Position numbers and translations under genes: made by a program. Source: Pedobacter frigiditerrae (GTDB lineage Bacteria > Bacteroidota > Bacteroidia > Sphingobacteriales > Sphingobacteriaceae). Taken from it: DNA of 64,000 nucleotides. Where the stretch lies: the NCBI RefSeq assembly GCF_032678705.1, contig NZ_JAVTSS010000001.1, positions 434,001 to 498,000 of the forward strand, read 5' to 3'. Position 1 is the first letter of the stretch, and every line of letters starts with the position of its first letter. Under the pieces are notes generated by a model. The model saw only the letters and a list, made by a program, of their open reading frames with translations, did no database searches and was not told the DNA's origin. This document shows, piece by piece, positions 59,577 through 64,000 of this stretch.

Positions 59577-61052
59577 TTAATTTGGTGTTGGAGATGCTTT
59601 CAATCGATCGAGCAAAGCTCTTAAATCTACAGTTGCAAAAGAAGATGAATAATCTGATAAACCATAAGGAATAATCAACTGCCCATTATTAATAATAGAA
59701 CCACAAGAATATACCACATTCGGCACATAACCCTCACGCTCATCGGGATTTGGGATTAATAATGGTTCTGCCAATCTTCCAATTTCAATAGTTGGGTCTT
59801 CTAAGTTTAAAAGAGTTGCACTTAAGCAATACCTTCTCATTGGTCCAACCGCATGCGTAATTACCAACCAACCATCTTCAGTTTCTATAGGAGAACCGCA
59901 ATTACCAATTTGTACAAATTCCCAGCTGTAATAAGGTTCTTGTAGCTTGATTGGATTTTCCCAAACATTAATTTTATTAGAATACATGATATAATTGTTT
60001 ATCCCATCAATACGAGATAGCATGGCATATTTACCATTAATTTTACGAGGGAAAAGTGCTAAATTCTTATTCTGTGCGCCGTTTCCAAATAAAGGACCTA
60101 CGGTAAAATCATAAAAATCTTTTGTCTTTAATAGTTTAGGAATAATGATTTGCCCATCATAGGCTGTATAGGTTGCATAATAGGTAAATGATCCATCATC
60201 ATTTGTGAATTTTGTAAATCTGGCGTCTTCAATTCCTTTTCGTTCAAACTCAGAGATGGGGAAAATTACACGGTCGGAGATATCAGTATCTAGTGAGAAA
60301 AGAATTTCATAATAAGAATCAGAAAGCCAAAGAACTTTTTCTAATTCTACATCTTTTTCTGGGTCTGGTTCTAATTCTTGCGTTTCGGCAATAACCTTTT
60401 TTAAAGTCGCATAATCAAACTGGTCTTCCAGTTTAGCATCTAGCATTTTTAAAACATCTTCATTAATGAGAGATATTAGGCCTTTATCTAAAAAAAGCTT
60501 TTTGTTGTAAGTCGCATTTCTAATGATTTCTGCTTCATCAATATAATCTCCCACTGGGATAACAGTGATGTTATTATGCCTGTCAATCAATGCTCTTCTA
60601 AAAACAATAGAAGAAATGTGCCCTTCGCCAACTGCTCTAAAACTGATAATTAAGCGCTTTTCTCCTTCTTCTAAGTCAGCTTGGTCTGGGTCTTCAATAA
60701 TTGAGGGGTTAAAAAACGCTGCAGATTCAATAGAATATTCATGCGTAAAATAAGAGCCAATTAACAATCGCCTATATTCATCAAGCTCTTTATAATCAAT
60801 ATCCATTGTTTCAAACAATGATTTTAGCTTTTTGCAATGGCGAATTAAGATTTTGGTAATATTTCTATGTCTTTTTGAATATTCTTGTAAAAGCGGCGAT
60901 ATGATTTGAAAAACTTGAACGTCGTTTAACGTCATTACCTTAGTAATAACATCTTTAGCTCTATCATCACCATTAAAAAAGAAACGGGCAATTACACGTT
61001 TGGGGTCAGGGTAAACCTTTACATGTTTACGCTCTATTGGAAGTCTCATCAT
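59577..61052 (-). CDS. GH130-family phosphorylase/hydrolase-like enzyme
   Basis: A 491-residue protein. About 150-480 is a five-bladed propeller of the GH130 type (EDARFTKFTNDDGSFTYYAT, GNCGSPIETEDGWLVITH, SCGSIINNGQLIIPYGLSD), containing the Asp acting on beta-mannosides; the N-terminal 140 residues are a helical extension. GH130 enzymes phosphorolyse or hydrolyse mannosides. It probably works with the GT4 gene it converges with, one making and one turning over the same oligosaccharide. Specificity is not predictable. Confidence 0.82.
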   Translation of the reverse strand: MMRLPIERKHVKVYPDPKRVIARFFFNGDDRAKDVITKVMTLNDVQVFQIISPLLQEYSKRHRNITKILIRHCKKLKSLFETMDIDYKELDEYRRLLIGSYFTHEYSIESAAFFNPSIIEDPDQADLEEGEKRLIISFRAVGEGHISSIVFRRALIDRHNNITVIPVGDYIDEAEIIRNATYNKKLFLDKGLISLINEDVLKMLDAKLEDQFDYATLKKVIAETQELEPDPEKDVELEKVLWLSDSYYEILFSLDTDISDRVIFPISEFERKGIEDARFTKFTNDDGSFTYYATYTAYDGQIIIPKLLKTKDFYDFTVGPLFGNGAQNKNLALFPRKINGKYAMLSRIDGINNYIMYSNKINVWENPIKLQEPYYSWEFVQIGNCGSPIETEDGWLVITHAVGPMRRYCLSATLLNLEDPTIEIGRLAEPLLIPNPDEREGYVPNVVYSCGSIINNGQLIIPYGLSDYSSSFATVDLRALLDRLKASPTPN

Positions 61053-61134
61053 AATAATTGTACTTTATGTTGTTTGTTTGCCTTCGTTTTTACTAATGAA
61101 CGAATGATTCTAATGAACGGATGATAAACCAAAA

Positions 61135-61692
61135 CTAGAATTCTAAATTTCCCTCTACGGAATCATCCATTGTTTTGCCCGTAATTATGGAAGCTGCCAT
61201 TTTGATAAAGGCAATTGCTTCACCATGTTTGGTATCCCAATAATATACATTTGTAGGTACTACTTTTAATAAGCTAATTTTTGCATCATCTTTTCCACCT
61301 TGAAACCAAACTTTAAGTAAAGGATTCCATAGTTCATCTACTTTTTCTTGGTCTGCAACTATTTCAGTAATGCCGTAAATATTTAAAAATCCTGAGTTTT
61401 TATTTTCCTGAAAAAATAAATGAGTAAATGGGTCTTGCGCAATTTCAGCATTTTTATTGCTGTCGTTATGGCTCATGAACCACAAATTACCGGCATCATC
61501 TACTTGTAAAACAGACATCGGCCTTACCGAAAGTGGTAATCCGGTTTTAATATTTGTGCAGAAAAAACAATTTTCAGCACTTGTAGCTAAATCTTTTAAC
61601 TTTTTAACAGCTTCAGTGCCTTCTAAAGTCTTAATGTGGTCTTGGGTATTTTGAGTATTGTTCGAGCTATCTCGAGATGCTGCATTTTCCAT
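61135..61692 (-). CDS. Pyridoxamine-phosphate-oxidase-like general stress protein
   Basis: A 185-residue FMN-binding split-barrel protein of the general stress protein 26 type. KLKDLATSAENCFFCTNIKT starts the barrel; RPMSVLQVDDAGNLWFMSHNDSNK is the characteristic FMN-site strand pair. The ligand and reaction are unknown. It is the first of four stress-type genes on the minus strand at this end of the window; 12 bp separate it from the next one. Confidence 0.8.
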   Translation of the reverse strand: MENAASRDSSNNTQNTQDHIKTLEGTEAVKKLKDLATSAENCFFCTNIKTGLPLSVRPMSVLQVDDAGNLWFMSHNDSNKNAEIAQDPFTHLFFQENKNSGFLNIYGITEIVADQEKVDELWNPLLKVWFQGGKDDAKISLLKVVPTNVYYWDTKHGEAIAFIKMAASIITGKTMDDSVEGNLEF

Positions 61693-61704
61693 AGGGTGAT
61701 GATT

Positions 61705-62148
61705 TTAATTTTTAGATTTGGTTAATGTCTTAAGAACAAGACCCGTTACTATTGCTCCAAAGAGATAATAACCAACCGTTAATAATTGTACTTGTTCTGT
61801 TTTATTAGTAGGTTCTGGATCTAAGCCTAATGGCTTTGGAAATTTCACCGCTCCAATTCCAGCAGAGAGGCCCAGGAGTATAGCTTTTGGCCAAATCAAT
61901 TTAGCTTTTCCTCCAATTAAACTATAATACATTGTATTGCTAATGAGATCGGCTTTTAGTGTTGCTTTGTATAATTCCTCATCATCAATAGCCGGTTCAC
62001 CTACATTAGTTAATGTTTTGTTTAGTGCTTCAGCACCTAAAAGATTAATTTTTGGGACATTTGTTTCGTATTTTCTCAATGTTTCATGAAGAAAATTTAA
62101 AGCAACCGAGCCAATAAATCCTGCTGTTAAGTTTTTTATCAAGCCCAT
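61705..62148 (-). CDS. Hypothetical membrane protein
   Basis: A 147-residue protein, ATG at 62148 (MGLIKNLTAGFIGSVALNFLHET). Two or three hydrophobic segments (LTAGFIGSVALNFL, AILLGLSAGIGAVKF, LLTVGYYLFGAIVTGLVL) suggest a membrane protein with glycine-rich helices. I do not recognise the family with certainty. It starts 2 bp after the SpoIIAA-like gene, so the two are coupled. Confidence 0.6.
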   Translation of the reverse strand: MGLIKNLTAGFIGSVALNFLHETLRKYETNVPKINLLGAEALNKTLTNVGEPAIDDEELYKATLKADLISNTMYYSLIGGKAKLIWPKAILLGLSAGIGAVKFPKPLGLDPEPTNKTEQVQLLTVGYYLFGAIVTGLVLKTLTKSKN

Positions 62149-62150
62149 AC

Positions 62151-62519
62151 TTATGATTTTAAACTTACCCAAGCAATAGCTTCATCTAGCTCATTTAAAG
62201 AAAATCCTTTTGCTTCTCCTGGTGTTACGTAGCTAAATGCATCTGTAAAATTTTCTACTGCTTTCTGGTCGGTTACAATTGCCATTTTTTTCCACTTTGT
62301 GAGATGTTTAATGCCAGCAACCGCATCTTGTAGCCAAGCTCCCGCCGTAAAATTTTCTACTTTGGTATCTAAAACTAGGAGGTAATAAATCTCATCGTAT
62401 TTGGCTGTAAGCGCTTCTAATCCTGGGAGCAATACGTTCTTTAAATCATCGGCAGTTACTTCGCCGTCTGCTTTTACACCAAATACATAAGGTGGTAAAT
62501 TATCAATAGGACTTAGCAT
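62151..62519 (-). CDS. SpoIIAA-like STAS/SEC14-type protein
   Basis: A 122-residue soluble protein of the SpoIIAA-like family (STAS-related fold): YVFGVKADGEVTADDLKNVLL, KYDEIYYLLVLDTKVENFT, KKMAIVTDQKAVENF. The ATG at 62519 (MLSPIDNLPP) is preferred over an upstream TTG. The family binds lipophilic ligands or partner proteins in other bacteria; role here unknown. It is followed directly by a small membrane protein gene. Confidence 0.8.
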   Translation of the reverse strand: MLSPIDNLPPYVFGVKADGEVTADDLKNVLLPGLEALTAKYDEIYYLLVLDTKVENFTAGAWLQDAVAGIKHLTKWKKMAIVTDQKAVENFTDAFSYVTPGEAKGFSLNELDEAIAWVSLKS

Positions 62520-62614
62520 ATTTCTTAGGTTTTTGTATTTCAATAACAATCGTTTTTAGTTATATGTTTTGATAAAACATAAAGGTTAATGAGTACAATG
62601 TTTAAGAAATGAAT

Positions 62615-62642
62615 AAAAAAAGGCTCAGCGACAAGCTGAGCC
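62615..62642 (-). terminator. Terminator of the DUF892 gene
   Basis: On the minus strand GGCTCAGC-TTGTC-GCTGAGCC is a perfect 8 bp stem followed by seven T, just after the gene's stop. Confidence 0.85.
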
Positions 62643-62648
62643 ATATAA

Positions 62649-63185
62649 TTATTCTTGAGCTGCTGCTTCGTTAACGCAGCTTTCGGCGAGTGTAGTTAGC
62701 GCAACATCTGTTTCTTTTTCATTATCTAACGTTTGTTGTAATAATTCTTCTACATCTGTGTGGCCCATATTAGATGCAAAAGTGCGTAATGTGCCATAAG
62801 TTGCAATTTCATAATGTTCAACTTTTTGAGCAGCTAAAATTAAACCAGCATCACGAACCATTGTCCCTTTGTCGGTGTCTTCAATAATACCAGTTGCTTC
62901 TTCTAATAAACCAGCCATAGCATCACATATTTTCGCAACAGCTTTTTCTCCTAAAAGTTCGAACACTTGCTCTAAAGTAGTGATGTGTTGTTCAGTTTCT
63001 TGGGTGTGTTTTTCAAAAGCCGCAGCTAATTCTGGACTAGTGGCAGCTTTCTGCATTTTAGGCAAAGCTTTCGCCAAATGTTTTTCTGCCCAATAAATGT
63101 CTTTTAATTCGTCAATGAAAAATTCGTGAAATTCTGAATCTTCCATTTTACCGGTTTTTCCTGTTGGTTTGTTACTAGTTTTCAT
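62649..63185 (-). CDS. DUF892/YciF ferritin-like protein
   Basis: A 178-residue helical protein of the YciF/DUF892 family, a ferritin-like four-helix bundle implicated in stress. FFIDELKDIYWAEKHLAKAL and HTQETEQHITTLEQVFELLG hold the Glu/His pairs of the di-iron site, and AAQKVEHYEIATYGTL supplies more. Length is normal. It ends with a terminator, so it is its own unit. The stimulus is unknown; oxidative or envelope stress is the usual annotation. Confidence 0.88.
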   Translation of the reverse strand: MKTSNKPTGKTGKMEDSEFHEFFIDELKDIYWAEKHLAKALPKMQKAATSPELAAAFEKHTQETEQHITTLEQVFELLGEKAVAKICDAMAGLLEEATGIIEDTDKGTMVRDAGLILAAQKVEHYEIATYGTLRTFASNMGHTDVEELLQQTLDNEKETDVALTTLAESCVNEAAAQE

Positions 63186-63316
63186 ATTGTTTTATTTTTT
63201 AGGGTGATGTAATAATTTGTTTTACAGCCCTTCAACATTTTGTTTTTAAGAATGTTTTAAAAAAAATAACAATAGAGAAAAGAGGAATATTTTAATGAAT
63301 AATCTATTTTTTCTGA

Positions 63317-63547
63317 TCAGTCTTCTATTTTTTTAAACATGAATTTATCTTTAATAAAATGATTGAAATACCTTCCTTTAGAGCCTGCTACCTTAAACAT
63401 TTTGTAAATATCTTCAGGAACGTTTTTATAATGATAAACTAAACCTGTTACAAAGGTTATTGCTAGGGTGTGCGATTTTTCATCATAGCTAAAGTGATTA
63501 ATAACTGAAGAAGGCATAATTTTATATGTTTGAAAAACATTATCCAT
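63317..63547 (-). CDS. KTSC domain protein
   Basis: A 76-residue small protein with the KTSC signature: PSSVINHFSYDEKSHTLAIT, VYHYKNVPEDIYKMF and SKGRYFNHFIKDKF. KTSC proteins are short, often phage- or stress-linked, of unknown function. It is divergent from the response regulator, starting 66 bp away. Confidence 0.82.
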   Translation of the reverse strand: MDNVFQTYKIMPSSVINHFSYDEKSHTLAITFVTGLVYHYKNVPEDIYKMFKVAGSKGRYFNHFIKDKFMFKKIED

Positions 63548-63613
63548 TTAAAATGGTTTTATGATTTTACTTTAATCAATTGTTATATTAGCATCTCTCT
63601 AAACCAAATAAAA

Positions 63614-63973
63614 TTGAATAAGACAATCTATGTAGTTGAGGATAATGATGATATCAGAGAACTGGTAGAATACCTGCTTGAAATAGAGGGATATCAAGTT
63701 TCTGGCTTTCCAAATGCTACAACTTTTAAGGAAGAGATTAAAAACTCAACTCCTGATGCAGTAGTATTAGATATCATGCTGCCAGATGGCAATGGAATTG
63801 AGATTTGTAATAAATTAAAATCTAACCTTTTAACAGAGAAAATCCCTGTTTTGTTAATGTCTGCCAATACTAATGTTGCAATGATAAGCAACGAAAGCAA
63901 AGCTGATGACTTTATAAGTAAGCCATTTGATATTGATGATTTAGTAAGTAGGGTGAGAAAACTGCTCAACTAA
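63614..63973 (+). CDS. Single-domain response regulator receiver
   Basis: A 119-residue receiver domain with no output domain. The acidic pair is E9-D10 (VVEDNDD), the phospho-acceptor D53 in VLDIMLPDGNG, and the conserved Lys K103 in ISKPFD. A longer frame starts at a TTG upstream, but the TTG at 63614 (MNKTIYVVED) gives a standard receiver N-terminus. It would work with a histidine kinase not in this window, or act as a phosphate sink or CheY-like switch. Confidence 0.85.
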   Translation: MNKTIYVVEDNDDIRELVEYLLEIEGYQVSGFPNATTFKEEIKNSTPDAVVLDIMLPDGNGIEICNKLKSNLLTEKIPVLLMSANTNVAMISNESKADDFISKPFDIDDLVSRVRKLLN

Positions 63974-64000
63974 TACTTACAACTTCCCTTTTTTTGCACC

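Noticed and set aside
1..64000. CRISPR arrays, prophage genes, transposases or integrases
   Set aside because: No regular direct repeats with unique spacers and no recognisable transposase, integrase, terminase or relaxase protein anywhere in the window.

Overview
The window is chromosomal DNA of a Bacteroidota bacterium, most likely Sphingobacteriaceae and Pedobacter-like. The evidence is low G+C coding sequence, a type B T9SS (gliding-motility) C-terminal domain, Bacteroidota promoters of the TTTG-N18/19-TAnnTTTG type, no clear Shine-Dalgarno sites, a bifunctional HisB, and many family-typical genes (DUF4199, GH3, BatA-like, acyl-CoA reductase). Names are from reading motifs; no database search was run.

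Layout. 1-8287: mixed housekeeping and surface genes (T9SS adhesin-like protein, LuxC-type reductase, ferredoxin, UspA, NlpC/P60 hydrolase, YceH, TlpA-like protein, WD40 protein). 8370-16353: a complete histidine operon on the minus strand, hisG-D-C-B-H-A-(small membrane gene)-F-IE, with a TTTG/TATATTTG promoter and a 19-codon leader peptide containing six His codons, so it is probably controlled by attenuation. Four of its spacers carry repeat elements. 16406-23395: peptidoglycan L,D-transpeptidases, an S41 protease and small DUF proteins. 23724-36426: BatA-like protein, a dihydroorotase-like protein lacking its metal ligands, two GT2 enzymes, GH3, dxr, rseP and hscB. 36784-41173: LacI regulator, GH28 polygalacturonase and a histidine kinase.

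41284-57058 looks like an acquired island. It has a bona fide tRNA-Leu(CAA) on the right and a broken tRNA-Leu copy fused to a GIY-YIG nuclease gene on the left, and to the eye it is richer in G+C. It holds (i) a copper-storage-type Cys-rich protein; (ii) a fluoride-response operon: promoter, fluoride riboswitch with a start-codon-sequestering platform, a PAP2/UppP scar, an EamA protein, enolase (a fluoride target) and a CLC antiporter of the fluoride type; (iii) a sulfur-oxyanion cluster: LysR regulator divergent from a TsdA-like thiosulfate dehydrogenase, periplasmic DsrE-like protein, two orphan substrate-binding proteins and a YeiH-type exporter, then a convergent block of beta-propeller protein, DUF305 protein and Tat-exported sulfite oxidase. 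No integrase is visible.

57284-64000: a large GT4 glycosyltransferase convergent with a GH130 enzyme, a stress-type block (PPOX-like, SpoIIAA-like, DUF892 ferritin-like, KTSC) and a response regulator.

Across the ordinary chromosome the intergenic spaces are full of structured repeats. The most notable is a 250-300 bp element with imperfect terminal inverted repeats and complementary arms (three full copies and one partial), whose arms carry interchangeable small hairpins. A hairpin of the same CCCGAT...ATCGGG type has replaced loop bases in the broken tRNA-Leu.
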